Source of the DNA: Streptomyces griseus subsp. griseus
GTDB taxonomy: Bacteria > Actinomycetota > Actinomycetes > Streptomycetales > Streptomycetaceae
Reading direction: 5' to 3'
Length of the DNA: 64,000 nucleotides
Assembly (NCBI RefSeq): GCF_003610995.1
Contig: NZ_CP032543.1
Coordinates: 5,580,001-5,644,000 of the forward strand
The position numbers and the translations under genes were made by a program. Below the pieces are notes generated by a model, which saw nothing but the letters and a program-made list of their open reading frames with translations, searched no databases and was not told where the DNA came from. Below are positions 54,623-63,694 of this stretch, one piece after another. The first letter of the stretch is position 1; every line of letters starts with the position of its first letter.

Positions 54623-54692
54623 GAACGCAAGTGAACGGCACGGGACCCCGTGCGGTCAGGTACCTCGCGAGTTGGAAGTAGGTCGAGATTGC

Positions 54693-54725
54693 GATGAGCA
54701 CTCGATGAGTACGCGATGAGTACGC
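54693..54725 (+). repeat. Three 11-bp repeats GATGAGYACKC before infB
   Basis: Copies begin at 54693, 54704 and 54715: GATGAGCACTC, GATGAGTACGC, GATGAGTACGC. They lie 50-82 bp upstream of the infB start and each contains ATG. They could be a leader element or short upstream starts; the 11-bp period would put successive ATGs in different frames. Confidence 0.75.
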
Positions 54726-54774
54726 CCATGAAGTAGCGACGGTCCGGCGGTAACCCGGACCTAAAAGGAGCGAA

Positions 54775-57700
54775 GTGGCTAAGGTCCGGGTATACGAACT
54801 CGCCAAGGAGTTCGGCGTCGAGAGCAAGGTCGTCATGGCCAAGCTCCAAGAACTCGGTGAATTCGTCCGTTCGGCGTCCTCGACGATCGAGGCGCCGGTT
54901 GTACGTAAGTTGACCGACGCACTGCAGGGGCCCGGCGGCAACGCCGGCAAGTCCGCTGCCAAGCCTGGCGCGCCCCGCAAGGCGACGCCCGCAAAGCCCG
55001 CAGCGCCCTCCCCGGCCGCCGCGGCACGTCCTGCTGCCCCGAAGCCCGGCGCACCGGCCCCCAAGCCGGCCGCTGCCGAGGCCCCGGAGACCAGCACCCC
55101 CGCGGCGCCCTCCGCGCCGTCGGCGGGCCCCCGTCCGGGCCCGAAGCCCGCGCCGAAGGCGGCCCCGGTGACCCCGGTCCCGGCCGCCGAGTTCTCGGCA
55201 CCGGCTCCGGCCCAGCCGGCCGCCCCCCAGCAGCCCCAGGCCCCGCGCCCCGCGGCCGCCGCCCCGGGACCCCGTCCCGCCGGCAGCCCCGCCCGTCCGG
55301 CTCCGGCCGGCGGTCAGCGCGACGGTGGCGGCCAGCGTGACGGCGGCCGTGGTGGCGAGCGTGGCGGCGACCGCCCCGCACGTCCCGCCGGCCAGGGCGC
55401 CCCGCGCCCCGGTGGCGCCCGTCCGGCCGGTCCCCGTCCGGGCAACAACCCCTTCACCTCCGGCGGTTCCACCGGCATGGCGCGCCCCTCGGCGCCCCGT
55501 CCCGGCGGTGCCCCGCGCCCCGGTGGCGGCTCGGAGCGCCCCGGCGCCCCGCGTCCCCAGGGCGGCCCCGGTGGCGCCCCGCGTCCCCAGGGCGGTCAGG
55601 GTCAGGGCGGTGCCCGTCCCACTCCGGGCGGCATGCCCCGCCCGCAGGCTCCGCGTCCCGGCGGCGGTCCCGCCGGTAACCGGCCGAACCCGGGCATGAT
55701 GCCGCAGCGTCCCGCTGCCGGCCCGCGTCCCGGTGGCGGCCCCGGCGGTGGCCGTGGTCCCGGCGGTGGCGGCGGTCGCCCCGGTGGCGGCGGTGCCGGT
55801 CGTCCCGGTGGCGGTGGCGGCGGTTTCGCCGGTCGTCCCGGTGGCGGTGGCGGCGGCTTCGCGGGCCGTCCGGCCGGTCCCGGTGGCGGCGGCGGTGCCG
55901 GTCGTCCCGGTGGCGGCGGCGGCTTCGGCGGTCGTCCCGGCTTCGGCGGTCGTCCGGGTGGTCCCGGTGGCCGTGGTGGCACACAGGGTGCGTTCGGCCG
56001 TCCCGGCGGTCCGGCGCGTCGTGGCCGTAAGTCGAAGCGGCAGAGGCGCCAGGAGTACGAGGCCATGCAGGCCCCGTCCGTCGGCGGCGTCATGCTGCCT
56101 CGCGGCAACGGACAGGCCGTCCGGCTGTCGCGCGGTGCCTCGCTCACCGACTTCGCGGAGAAGATCAACGCCAACCCGGCGTCGCTCGTCGCCGTGATGA
56201 TGAACCTCGGCGAGATGGTGACGGCCACGCAGTCCGTCTCCGACGAGACGCTGAGGCTCCTCGCCGAAGAGATGAACTACGTCCTGGAGATCGTCAGCCC
56301 GGAGGAGGAGGACCGCGAGCTGCTCGAGTCCTTCGACATCGAGTTCGGCGAGGACGAGGGCGGCGAAGAGGCCCTGGTCTCCCGTCCGCCGGTCGTGACC
56401 GTCATGGGTCACGTCGACCACGGTAAGACCCGGCTCCTCGACGCGATCCGCAAGACCAACGTGGTCGCGGGCGAGGCCGGCGGCATCACGCAGCACATCG
56501 GTGCCTACCAGGTCTCCTCCGAGGTCAACGGCGAGGACCGCAAGATCACCTTCATCGACACCCCGGGTCACGAGGCGTTCACCGCCATGCGTGCGCGCGG
56601 TGCGAAGTCGACCGACATCGCGATCCTCGTGGTGGCGGCCAACGACGGCGTGATGCCCCAGACGATCGAGGCGCTGAACCACGCCAAGGCGGCCGAGGTG
56701 CCGATCGTGGTCGCGGTCAACAAGATCGACGTCGAGGGTGCCGACCCGACCAAGGTGCGCGGTCAGCTCACCGAGTTCGGTCTGGTGGCCGAGGAGTACG
56801 GCGGCGACACCATGTTCGTCGACATCTCCGCCAAGCAGGGCCTCAACATCGAGGCGCTCCTGGAGGCCGTCGTCCTCACCGCCGACGCCTCGCTGGACCT
56901 GCGGGCCAACCCGGAGCAGGACGCGCAGGGTATTGCGATCGAGTCCCACCTCGACCGCGGTCGCGGTGCCGTCTCGACCGTCCTGGTCCAGCGCGGAACG
57001 CTGCGCATCGGCGACACGATGGTCGTGGGCGACGCCTACGGCCGGGTGCGCGCCATGCTCGACGACAACGGTCAGAACGTGCAGGAAGCGGGTCCCTCGA
57101 CCCCCGTCCTGGTCCTCGGTCTCACCAACGTCCCGGGCGCCGGCGACAACTTCCTGGTCGTCGACGAGGACCGTACGGCCCGTCAGATCGCCGAGAAGCG
57201 TGCCGCCCGTGAGCGCAACGCCAACTTCGCCCGCAAGGGTGTCCGGTTCTCCCTGGAGAACCTGGACGAGGCGCTCAAGGCCGGTCTGGTCCAGGAGCTC
57301 AACCTCATCATCAAGGGCGACGCGTCCGGTTCGGTGGAGGCCCTCGAGTCCTCGCTGCTCCAGCTCGACGTCGGTGAAGAGGTCGACATCCGGGTCCTGC
57401 ACCGCGGTGTGGGTGCGGTCACCGAGTCGGACATCAACCTGGCGACGGGTTCCGACGCCATCGTGATCGGCTTCAACGTGCGCGCCGCAGGGCGCGCCGA
57501 GCAGATGGCCGAGCGCGAAGGCGTGGACGTCCGGTACTACTCGGTCATCTACCAGGCGATCGAAGAGATCGAAGCGGCCCTCAAGGGCATGCTCAAGCCG
57601 GAGTACGAAGAGGTCGAGCTCGGTACGGCGGAGATCCGCGAGATCTTCCGCTCGTCCAAGCTGGGCAACATCGCCGGTGTGCTGGTCCGCTCCGGCGAGG

Positions 57701-57906
57701 TCAAGCGCAACACCAAGGCGCGCCTGCTGCGCGATGGCAAGGTCATCGCGGAGAACCTCAACATCTCCGGTCTGCGCCGCTTCAAGGACGACGTCACCGA
57801 GATCCGCGAAGGCTTCGAGGGCGGTATCAACCTCGGAAACTTCAACGACATCAAGATCGACGACGTCATCGCGACGTACGAGATGCGCGAGAAGCCGCGA
57901 GGCTGA
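54775..57906 (+). CDS. infB: Translation initiation factor IF-2
   Basis: A 1043-aa GTPase that places fMet-tRNA on the 30S subunit. IF2_N domain at residues 1-50 ([20 protein letters not shown]). Residues 55-420 are a very long Pro/Ala then Gly/Arg linker with near-identical blocks such as [14 protein letters not shown] repeated. The second IF2_N lies at about 430-510 and the G domain from 535 ([38 protein letters not shown]), then domains II-IV. A strong AAAAGGAG precedes GTG 54775. Three hairpins follow the stop. The length is typical for Streptomyces. Confidence 0.97.
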   Translation: MAKVRVYELAKEFGVESKVVMAKLQELGEFVRSASSTIEAPVVRKLTDALQGPGGNAGKSAAKPGAPRKATPAKPAAPSPAAAARPAAPKPGAPAPKPAAAEAPETSTPAAPSAPSAGPRPGPKPAPKAAPVTPVPAAEFSAPAPAQPAAPQQPQAPRPAAAAPGPRPAGSPARPAPAGGQRDGGGQRDGGRGGERGGDRPARPAGQGAPRPGGARPAGPRPGNNPFTSGGSTGMARPSAPRPGGAPRPGGGSERPGAPRPQGGPGGAPRPQGGQGQGGARPTPGGMPRPQAPRPGGGPAGNRPNPGMMPQRPAAGPRPGGGPGGGRGPGGGGGRPGGGGAGRPGGGGGGFAGRPGGGGGGFAGRPAGPGGGGGAGRPGGGGGFGGRPGFGGRPGGPGGRGGTQGAFGRPGGPARRGRKSKRQRRQEYEAMQAPSVGGVMLPRGNGQAVRLSRGASLTDFAEKINANPASLVAVMMNLGEMVTATQSVSDETLRLLAEEMNYVLEIVSPEEEDRELLESFDIEFGEDEGGEEALVSRPPVVTVMGHVDHGKTRLLDAIRKTNVVAGEAGGITQHIGAYQVSSEVNGEDRKITFIDTPGHEAFTAMRARGAKSTDIAILVVAANDGVMPQTIEALNHAKAAEVPIVVAVNKIDVEGADPTKVRGQLTEFGLVAEEYGGDTMFVDISAKQGLNIEALLEAVVLTADASLDLRANPEQDAQGIAIESHLDRGRGAVSTVLVQRGTLRIGDTMVVGDAYGRVRAMLDDNGQNVQEAGPSTPVLVLGLTNVPGAGDNFLVVDEDRTARQIAEKRAARERNANFARKGVRFSLENLDEALKAGLVQELNLIIKGDASGSVEALESSLLQLDVGEEVDIRVLHRGVGAVTESDINLATGSDAIVIGFNVRAAGRAEQMAEREGVDVRYYSVIYQAIEEIEAALKGMLKPEYEEVELGTAEIREIFRSSKLGNIAGVLVRSGEVKRNTKARLLRDGKVIAENLNISGLRRFKDDVTEIREGFEGGINLGNFNDIKIDDVIATYEMREKPRG

Positions 57907-57976
57907 TCCGCAGGGATTCGGACGGGCTGCGTGAGTCACTGACGCAGCCCTCCACCCCGGATCCGCAGGAATTCGG
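57905..57976. repeat. Direct repeat flanking the first infB hairpin
   Basis: GATCCGCAGGGATTCGG (57905-57921) recurs as GATCCGCAGGAATTCGG (57960-57976), one mismatch in 17, 55 bp apart. Each copy is followed at once by a hairpin, so the whole terminator module looks duplicated. Confidence 0.85.
57924..57950 (+). terminator. First infB terminator hairpin
   Basis: GGGCTGCGT (57924-57932) pairs with ACGCAGCCC (57942-57950), loop 9 nt, 17 bp after the infB stop. Confidence 0.7.
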
Positions 57977-58010
57977 TGGGGCTCCGCGAGTCGACTCGCG
58001 GAGCCCCACC
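57975..58010. terminator. 36-bp perfect palindrome, second hairpin after infB
   Basis: 57975-57992 is exactly complementary to 57993-58010, centred on TCGA. It would form a 16-bp stem with a 4-nt loop in RNA, stronger than the first hairpin. Confidence 0.85.
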
Positions 58011-58018
58011 ACCACGGT

Positions 58019-58059
58019 CGGGGCCGGTCGACGGGTCGTATTTCCGTCGATCGGCCCCG
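58019..58059. terminator. Third hairpin after infB
   Basis: CGGGGCCGGTCGACGG (58019-58034) pairs with CCGTCGATCGGCCCCG (58044-58059) with one G-T mismatch, loop GTCGTATTT. It lies 80 bp upstream of the DUF503 gene and completes a row of three hairpins. Confidence 0.75.
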
Positions 58060-58138
58060 GCCGTTCCGGTACGGTTCTGATGTCCCCGCCAAGTTCTGGC
58101 GGGGCACGAACCCGAACCGGCGGGACATCCGGACACAC

Positions 58139-58432
58139 ATGTATGTGGGGACCCTGTCCTTCGACCTGCTCCTCGGCGACGTACGGTCGTTGAAGGAGAA
58201 ACGCTCCGTCGTCCGTCCGATCGTCGCCGAACTCCAGCGCAAGTACGCGGTGAGTGCGGCGGAGACCGGCGGGCAGGATCTCCACCGCAGGGCCGAGATC
58301 GGCCTCGCCGTGGTCTCCGGTGACACCGGACACCTGACGGACGTGCTGGACCGGTGCGAGCGGCTGGTGGCCGCCCGCCCCGAGGTGGAGCTGCTCTCGG
58401 TGAGACGGCGGCTGCACGGTGACGAAGACTGA
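58139..58432 (+). CDS. ylxP: DUF503 (YlxP-like) protein
   Basis: A 97-aa protein of the DUF503/YlxP family: MYVGTLSFDLLLGDVRSLKE, KRSVVRPIVAELQRKYAVSA, then VELLSVRRRLHG. Small, ferredoxin-like fold, function unknown; family members sit between infB and rbfA as here. ATG 58139 lacks a Shine-Dalgarno sequence and lies after three hairpins, so it likely has its own promoter (TACGGTTCTGATGT upstream is A/T-richer). Confidence 0.92.
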   Translation: MYVGTLSFDLLLGDVRSLKEKRSVVRPIVAELQRKYAVSAAETGGQDLHRRAEIGLAVVSGDTGHLTDVLDRCERLVAARPEVELLSVRRRLHGDED

Positions 58433-58468
58433 CACGCAAGCCAAATCAGAAGGAAGAGTGACGGACCG

Positions 58469-58945
58469 GTGACCGACAACGCGCGGGCCCGCAAGCTGGC
58501 CGATCGCATCCAGGTCGTGGTCGCGGAGACCCTGGACCGGCGAATCAAGGATCCGCGGCTGGGATTCGTGACGATCACGGACGCCCGGGTCACCGGCGAC
58601 CTGCGGGAGGCCACGGTCTTCTACACGGTCTACGGCGACGACGAGGAGCGCGCGGCCTCCGCCGCGGCGCTGGAGAGCGCCAAGGGCGTCCTCCGCTCCG
58701 AGGTCGGCCGGCAGACCGGGGTCCGGTTCACGCCGAGCCTGGCCTTTGTCCCGGACGCCCTCCCGGACAACGCCCGCACCATCGAGGACCTCCTCGACAA
58801 GGCGCGGGCCAAGGACGCGGAGGTGCGCGAGGTCTCCACGGGCGCGAAGTACGCCGGCGACGCCGACCCGTACCGCAAGCCCGAGGACGAGGACGACGAG
58901 GCCGACGCCCCCGCCGACAAGAACGAGGGTCCCGCCTCCGCATGA
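58469..58945 (+). CDS. rbfA: Ribosome-binding factor A
   Basis: A 158-aa 30S assembly factor: [40 protein letters not shown], and the KH-like end [20 protein letters not shown]. The C-terminus beyond residue 120 is acidic and disordered ([13 protein letters not shown]), common in actinobacteria. GAAGGAAGAG precedes GTG 58469. Its stop overlaps truB (ATGA). Confidence 0.95.
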   Translation: MTDNARARKLADRIQVVVAETLDRRIKDPRLGFVTITDARVTGDLREATVFYTVYGDDEERAASAAALESAKGVLRSEVGRQTGVRFTPSLAFVPDALPDNARTIEDLLDKARAKDAEVREVSTGAKYAGDADPYRKPEDEDDEADAPADKNEGPASA

Positions 58946-59841
58946 CCGAGCAGACCACCACGCCGGACGGCCTTGTCATCGTCGACAAGCCGTCCGGCTT
59001 CACTTCGCACGACGTCGTGGCCAAGATGCGCGGCATCGCCCGCACCCGCCGCGTCGGCCACGCCGGGACCCTGGACCCGATGGCGACCGGAGTCCTCGTG
59101 CTCGGCGTCCAGCGGGCCACCAAGCTCCTCGGCCACCTCGCGCTGACCGAGAAGGAGTACCTGGGCACCATCCGGCTCGGCCAGGACACCGTCACCGACG
59201 ACGCCGAGGGCGAGATCACCTCCTCCACCGACGCGTCGGGCGTTACCCGTGAGGGCATCGACGCCGGGGTGGCCGCGCTGACCGGCGCGATCATGCAGGT
59301 CCCGTCCAAGGTCAGCGCCATCAAGATCGACGGCAAGCGTTCCTACGCGCGGGTGCGCGGCGGTGAGGAGTTCGAGATCCCGGCCCGCCCGGTGACCGTC
59401 TCCTCCTTCCGTGTCCACGACGTCCGCGAGGCCGTCGCCGAGGACGGCACCCCGGTCGTGGACCTGGTCGTCTCGGTCGTCTGCTCCTCGGGGACGTACA
59501 TCCGCGCGCTGGCCCGGGACCTCGGTGCCGGGCTCGGCGTCGGCGGCCATCTGACCGCCCTGCGCCGCACCCGCGTCGGGCCGTACGGACTGGACGCGGC
59601 CCGCACCCTGGACCAGCACCAGGAGGAGCTGACGGTGATGCCGGTCGCCGACGCGGCCGCCTCCGCCTTCCCGCGCTGGGACGTGGACGAGAAGCGCGCC
59701 AAGCTGCTCCTGAACGGCGTACGGCTGGACATGCCCGCCTACCCGCCGGGGCCGGTCGGGGTCTTCGGGCCCGACGGAGCCTTCCTCGTGCTCGTGGAGG
59801 AGGAGAAGGGCAAGGCCAAGAGCCTCGCCGTCTTCGCCTGA
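58942..59841 (+). CDS. truB: tRNA pseudouridine(55) synthase
   Basis: A 299-aa enzyme making pseudouridine 55 in the T arm of tRNAs. Motif [21 protein letters not shown], catalytic Asp in [18 protein letters not shown], then [20 protein letters not shown] and [20 protein letters not shown]. The C-terminal domain ends in [17 protein letters not shown] 58942 overlaps the rbfA stop by 4 bp. Confidence 0.96.
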   Translation: MTEQTTTPDGLVIVDKPSGFTSHDVVAKMRGIARTRRVGHAGTLDPMATGVLVLGVQRATKLLGHLALTEKEYLGTIRLGQDTVTDDAEGEITSSTDASGVTREGIDAGVAALTGAIMQVPSKVSAIKIDGKRSYARVRGGEEFEIPARPVTVSSFRVHDVREAVAEDGTPVVDLVVSVVCSSGTYIRALARDLGAGLGVGGHLTALRRTRVGPYGLDAARTLDQHQEELTVMPVADAAASAFPRWDVDEKRAKLLLNGVRLDMPAYPPGPVGVFGPDGAFLVLVEEEKGKAKSLAVFA

Positions 59842-59882
59842 CCTTCCGGCCTTCCGCCCGATGTGTCGATGTGTCGATGTAT

Positions 59883-59918
59883 GGAGCGGGCACCACCCCC
59901 CCAGCCGGTGCCCGCTCC
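59883..59918 (+). terminator. Hairpin after truB
   Basis: GGAGCGGGCACC (59883-59894) pairs perfectly with GGTGCCCGCTCC (59907-59918), loop 12 nt and C-rich. It lies 41 bp past the truB stop. The remaining 150 bp to the next gene show nothing else clear. Confidence 0.8.
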
Positions 59919-60068
59919 ACCTTCCCCACCCCGGGACCATCTCTGCTCCGCCAGGACACGCCTATTCACCCCAATGGACGGGCGCTCGAAGTGAAGGCGG
60001 GGTGCGTGGGGGGCGCTTTCCCCGTCCGCGCTACTCCTGGAGATCACCGGCGGCCTACCGTCTGAACC

Positions 60069-63000
60069 ATGGGCAGTGGGGACCGGTCGACGCTGGTGAG
60101 AATCTGTGATCAGGCCGGCCGGCCGCGCGGGACGGGATTCGTCGCGGATGACCGCGGCACGGTCGTCACCGCCCACCAGGCCACCACCGCCCCCGGCCCG
60201 CTCCTGCTGCACGGGACGGACGGCCGCACCTGTTCCGTCGGCCCCGACGACATCACCGCGCTCCCCGCCCTCGGCCTCGCCCTGCTGCGTACGGGCGGCC
60301 CGGAGACCCTCGACGTGGAGCCGCTGCCCATCGCCGTACGGGAGCGCGCGGAGCCCGGAAGCTACGTCGGGATCGCTGCCCACGGCCGTCGTGAGGCCCG
60401 GGTCCTCGGCACGGCCCCCGCCACCTACACCGCCCCCGACGGCTCCCACCCGGTCCCGGCCGCCCTGGAGCTGGCCCTCGGCACCGACGGGCGCGACGCC
60501 GTGCGCTCGGGCGGGGCGGCGATCGGGGGACCGGTCACGGACCCGGCCACGGGCGCGGTCCTCGGCCTCCTGTGCACCGCCCTCACCACTCCGTACGAGG
60601 CCGGCGGGCTCGCGCTGCCGATCCCGCGCGGCGCCGACGCCGCCCTCGACGCCCTCCTCGTGCGCAACGCCACCGCCGCCCCCGCCTACGGCCCCGACCT
60701 CAACCTCGCCGGGGCCTTCCAGCTCACCGCCACCTCCGTCGGCTCGGCGGACGGCCCCAAGGCCCGCACCGCCCCGGTCGAACGCGCCGACGTCACCGCC
60801 GAGTTCGCAGCCTTCGAAGCCGGTACGGGGCTGGTCCTGGGCCTCGTCGGCGGACCCGGCACCGGCCGCACCACCGAGCTCGCCGCCCTCGCCGCCCGCC
60901 GGGCCGACGGCGCGGCGCCCGCCGCCACGCTCTGGCTGCGTGGCGCCGACCTGCTGGCCGACGACACCTCGGTCGCCGACGCGGCCGACCGTACGCTGAC
61001 CCGCTCGGCCCGCATCGTCGCCGCGGCCGGGGCCCTCGGCGACATGGCGACGGCCACCGCGGAACGGATCGCCGCTCTCGCCGCCGAGGCGGGCCACCCC
61101 CTCCTCGTGGTGCTGGACGGCCCCGAGGAGATGCCGCCGCTGCTGGCCCACCGGCTCGCCGAATGGACGGCGGCCACCGCGAGCTGGCTGCGCGAGCACG
61201 GCGTCCGGCTCGTCGTCGCCTGCCGCCCCGAGCACTGGGAGACCGCCGGGGCCCTCTACCCGCCCGCCGCCCTGCACCGCCCCCACCGCCCCGCCCGGGG
61301 GCTGCCGCCCTCCCTGCGGCTGACCGACCTCACCGCCGATCAGGCCGCACAGGCCAAGGAGCGCCTGGGCATCCCGCCGCAGGCCCTCGCCCCCGGCCAC
61401 GACCGGCACCCGCTCACCCTGCGGCTGCTGGCGGAGGTCCGCGAGGCCCTGCCGCCGGGCGTCCCGGGCCGCCCCGACACCGAGGACGTCTTCGGCGCCC
61501 ACCTGGACCTGATGTGCGTGCGCGTCGCGGTCCGGATCGCGGCCGCCGCCGACGAACAGCCCCGGGGCACCGCCGTGCGCCGGCTGGCCGCCCGGGTCGC
61601 GGGCCAGGTCCACGAGGCGGCCCGGCGCTGTCTGGGCCCGGGGCAGGGGGAGCTGGACCAGGAGGCGTTCGAGGAGATCTTCCCCTGGCGCACGGGGTGG
61701 GCTTCGGCCGTGCTGACGGAAGGGCTCCTCGTCCCGGCCGGGGCCGGCTACCGCTTCGCCCACGAGGAGCTGGGCGACTGGGTGCAGGGCGCCCATCTGG
61801 ACCTGGACGCGGCACTGCGCTCCCTGGTGCACCGCTGGCACCGGGGGAGCGGCGAAGTGGTGCGCGTGCCGACCGCCCGCACCGACGAGGAGCCCCGCTC
61901 CCTGCCCGTGCCCCGGCACCGGATCGGCCCGGTGATCCAGGCGATGGTGCTCCTCGGCCGTCGCCAGGGCACCGCCGCACTCGCGCACCGGATGGCCGAT
62001 CTGATCGAGGCGCTGGACCGGCTGTGGGCGGAGGAGGGGCCGCACGGTGACGCCTCGCGCCGCCCGTACGACGAGGACGCCGCCTGGTGGGCCGCGCACC
62101 TTCTCGGCGGCAGTCTGCTCCGGGTGGCCGACGCCCGCCCGTACCTCGGGGTCCTGCGGGTCCTCGCCGGGCGCATCACCCGCCGCTCGGCCGACGCCGC
62201 CGGGGGGCCGGCGGGCCCGGGGGCGTACGGCGAGTTCGGCCCCTGGTTCTGGCGGCGGCTCCGGCTGCCCGAGGAGGACCGGATCGACCTGTTCCGGCGG
62301 CTCGTCCCCGCCGACGGGGTGCCCCGCACCGACGGCGACGAGCGGTACCTCGACGCCGTGGCCCGCCGCCTCAGCTACGACGCCCCCACCGTGCAGCCGC
62401 TGCTCTGCCGCTGGTTCACCGACGAGCGCCCGCTGCTGGCCGGCGGCCCCGGGGCGCCGGACGAGGAGCTGCGCCCCACCGTGGCCGCCGCCGCCCAGGC
62501 CCTGCTCCACGCCCGCCGTGACCTGGGCCTCGACAGCCTCACCGACGCGCTGATCGCCACCCCGCACACCCGGGCCGGTGAGCTGCTCGCCGCCCTGGCC
62601 GAGGACGAGCCCACCGCGCTCTGCCGGGCCGTGGAGCGGTGGGCCCGCGACGAGGACCGCCCGGCCCGCCGCTCCGCCGCCGCCCGGTACGCCGGCCTCC
62701 TCCAGCCCCGCATCACCGCCGACGGGGACCGGGCGCTGCTCAGGTCCGCCGCCGAGATCCTGCTCGGCCGCCCCGGGGACGCCGGCCTCCACACGGCCGC
62801 CCTCACGCTCCTCGTCCGGGACCCGCAGTCCCGCCGCCGCCACCTCCCGCAGGCCCTCCGCCTCTTCGCGTACGGCGACTCCCGGCTCCCCGTGGAGCTG
62901 CTCGCCGAGGTCTTCCCCGCTCACCCCGAGCCGGTTCTCGCCGCCCTCCGCGCCCGCCTGGCCCGCCCCGGCGACGGCGCGGCCGAGGTCCTGCTGGCCC

Positions 63001-63647
63001 TGGCCGGACTCGACACGCCCGCGCTCGCTCTGCACGTCGCCGGGCTCGTACGCGAGTACATCGACGCCCACCCCGAGGACGGCACCCATGCGGCGCAGTA
63101 CGTCGACCTCCGCCTCGAACACGGCCCCGCCGCCCGCGCCCTGCTGCTCCCCCTGGTCACCGGGCTGCTGAGGGACCGGCCCGCCCCGCCCCCGGTCCGC
63201 GCCGCACTGGCCCGGGTCCTCGCCGGGGCCGGGTCCACCGCCTCCCGGCCGCTGCGGGCCGAGCTGCTGGAGGTCCTGCTGGAGTTCGAGCAGACCACCG
63301 GCCGGGACCCGGACGTCCTGGACGCCCTCCTCCAGGCCGCGGCGGTGGGGGCGGGCGCCCGCCCGGAGATCCGTACGCGCGCGCTCGTCCACCGCACCGG
63401 CATGCTCCTCGTCCGCACCCCCGAGGGCGCCGCCCGCTTCGACCGCCGGCTGGTGGAACTCGCCCGGGACGTGCCAGGATTCGCCGCCCTCGTCATCGGC
63501 TGGCTCGCCGACGCCCCGCAGGAGTGGGCGGCCGTGGTCGGCCCCAGCGCCCGCCGCACGGTGGAGGCGTCGGAGACATCACGTCAGGCGATGCCGATGC
63601 CGATGCAGGCAGCGGGGCGTGAGCATGGCAGTCTTAGACCTGCGTAA
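60069..63647 (+). CDS. Degenerate trypsin-like domain fused to a STAND/NACHT-type NTPase
   Basis: A 1192-aa protein. Residues 1-200 are trypsin-like: RGTGFVADDRGTVVTAHQAT keeps the catalytic His (H36), but the Asp position is Gly69 (PALGLALLR) and the Ser position in GxSGGP is Ile152 (GAAIGGPVTD), so protease activity is unlikely. Residues 225-560 are a P-loop NTPase: Walker A G261-GPGTGRTT with Arg267 in place of Lys, Walker B LLVVLDGPEEM (D350), sensor LVVACRPEHW. From 560 to 1150 the sequence is Leu/Ala/Arg-rich with repeated helical pairs resembling HEAT/TPR repeats. Trypsin-STAND layouts are known from bacterial conflict and signalling proteins. ATG 60069 lacks a Shine-Dalgarno sequence, but TACCGT 7 bp upstream suggests a leaderless mRNA. 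It lies between truB and ribF. Confidence 0.8.
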   Translation: MGSGDRSTLVRICDQAGRPRGTGFVADDRGTVVTAHQATTAPGPLLLHGTDGRTCSVGPDDITALPALGLALLRTGGPETLDVEPLPIAVRERAEPGSYVGIAAHGRREARVLGTAPATYTAPDGSHPVPAALELALGTDGRDAVRSGGAAIGGPVTDPATGAVLGLLCTALTTPYEAGGLALPIPRGADAALDALLVRNATAAPAYGPDLNLAGAFQLTATSVGSADGPKARTAPVERADVTAEFAAFEAGTGLVLGLVGGPGTGRTTELAALAARRADGAAPAATLWLRGADLLADDTSVADAADRTLTRSARIVAAAGALGDMATATAERIAALAAEAGHPLLVVLDGPEEMPPLLAHRLAEWTAATASWLREHGVRLVVACRPEHWETAGALYPPAALHRPHRPARGLPPSLRLTDLTADQAAQAKERLGIPPQALAPGHDRHPLTLRLLAEVREALPPGVPGRPDTEDVFGAHLDLMCVRVAVRIAAAADEQPRGTAVRRLAARVAGQVHEAARRCLGPGQGELDQEAFEEIFPWRTGWASAVLTEGLLVPAGAGYRFAHEELGDWVQGAHLDLDAALRSLVHRWHRGSGEVVRVPTARTDEEPRSLPVPRHRIGPVIQAMVLLGRRQGTAALAHRMADLIEALDRLWAEEGPHGDASRRPYDEDAAWWAAHLLGGSLLRVADARPYLGVLRVLAGRITRRSADAAGGPAGPGAYGEFGPWFWRRLRLPEEDRIDLFRRLVPADGVPRTDGDERYLDAVARRLSYDAPTVQPLLCRWFTDERPLLAGGPGAPDEELRPTVAAAAQALLHARRDLGLDSLTDALIATPHTRAGELLAALAEDEPTALCRAVERWARDEDRPARRSAAARYAGLLQPRITADGDRALLRSAAEILLGRPGDAGLHTAALTLLVRDPQSRRRHLPQALRLFAYGDSRLPVELLAEVFPAHPEPVLAALRARLARPGDGAAEVLLALAGLDTPALALHVAGLVREYIDAHPEDGTHAAQYVDLRLEHGPAARALLLPLVTGLLRDRPAPPPVRAALARVLAGAGSTASRPLRAELLEVLLEFEQTTGRDPDVLDALLQAAAVGAGARPEIRTRALVHRTGMLLVRTPEGAARFDRRLVELARDVPGFAALVIGWLADAPQEWAAVVGPSARRTVEASETSRQAMPMPMQAAGREHGSLRPA

Positions 63648-63694
63648 TCGGCATACATACACACGTACACAGGTTCGGGCGAGGAGCGGTCACA

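Noticed and set aside
54493..58614. 1373-codon minus-strand frame
   Set aside because: Antisense to infB. Its Thr/Gly/Ala repeats mirror the infB Gly linker; no independent evidence.
59739..63392. 1217-codon minus-strand frame
   Set aside because: Antisense to truB and the STAND gene, Gly/Arg-rich, with no recognisable motif.
63585..63605. GATGCC/CGATGC triplet-like repeat
   Set aside because: It is the MPMPMQ codon run at the end of the STAND gene, with no sign of another role.
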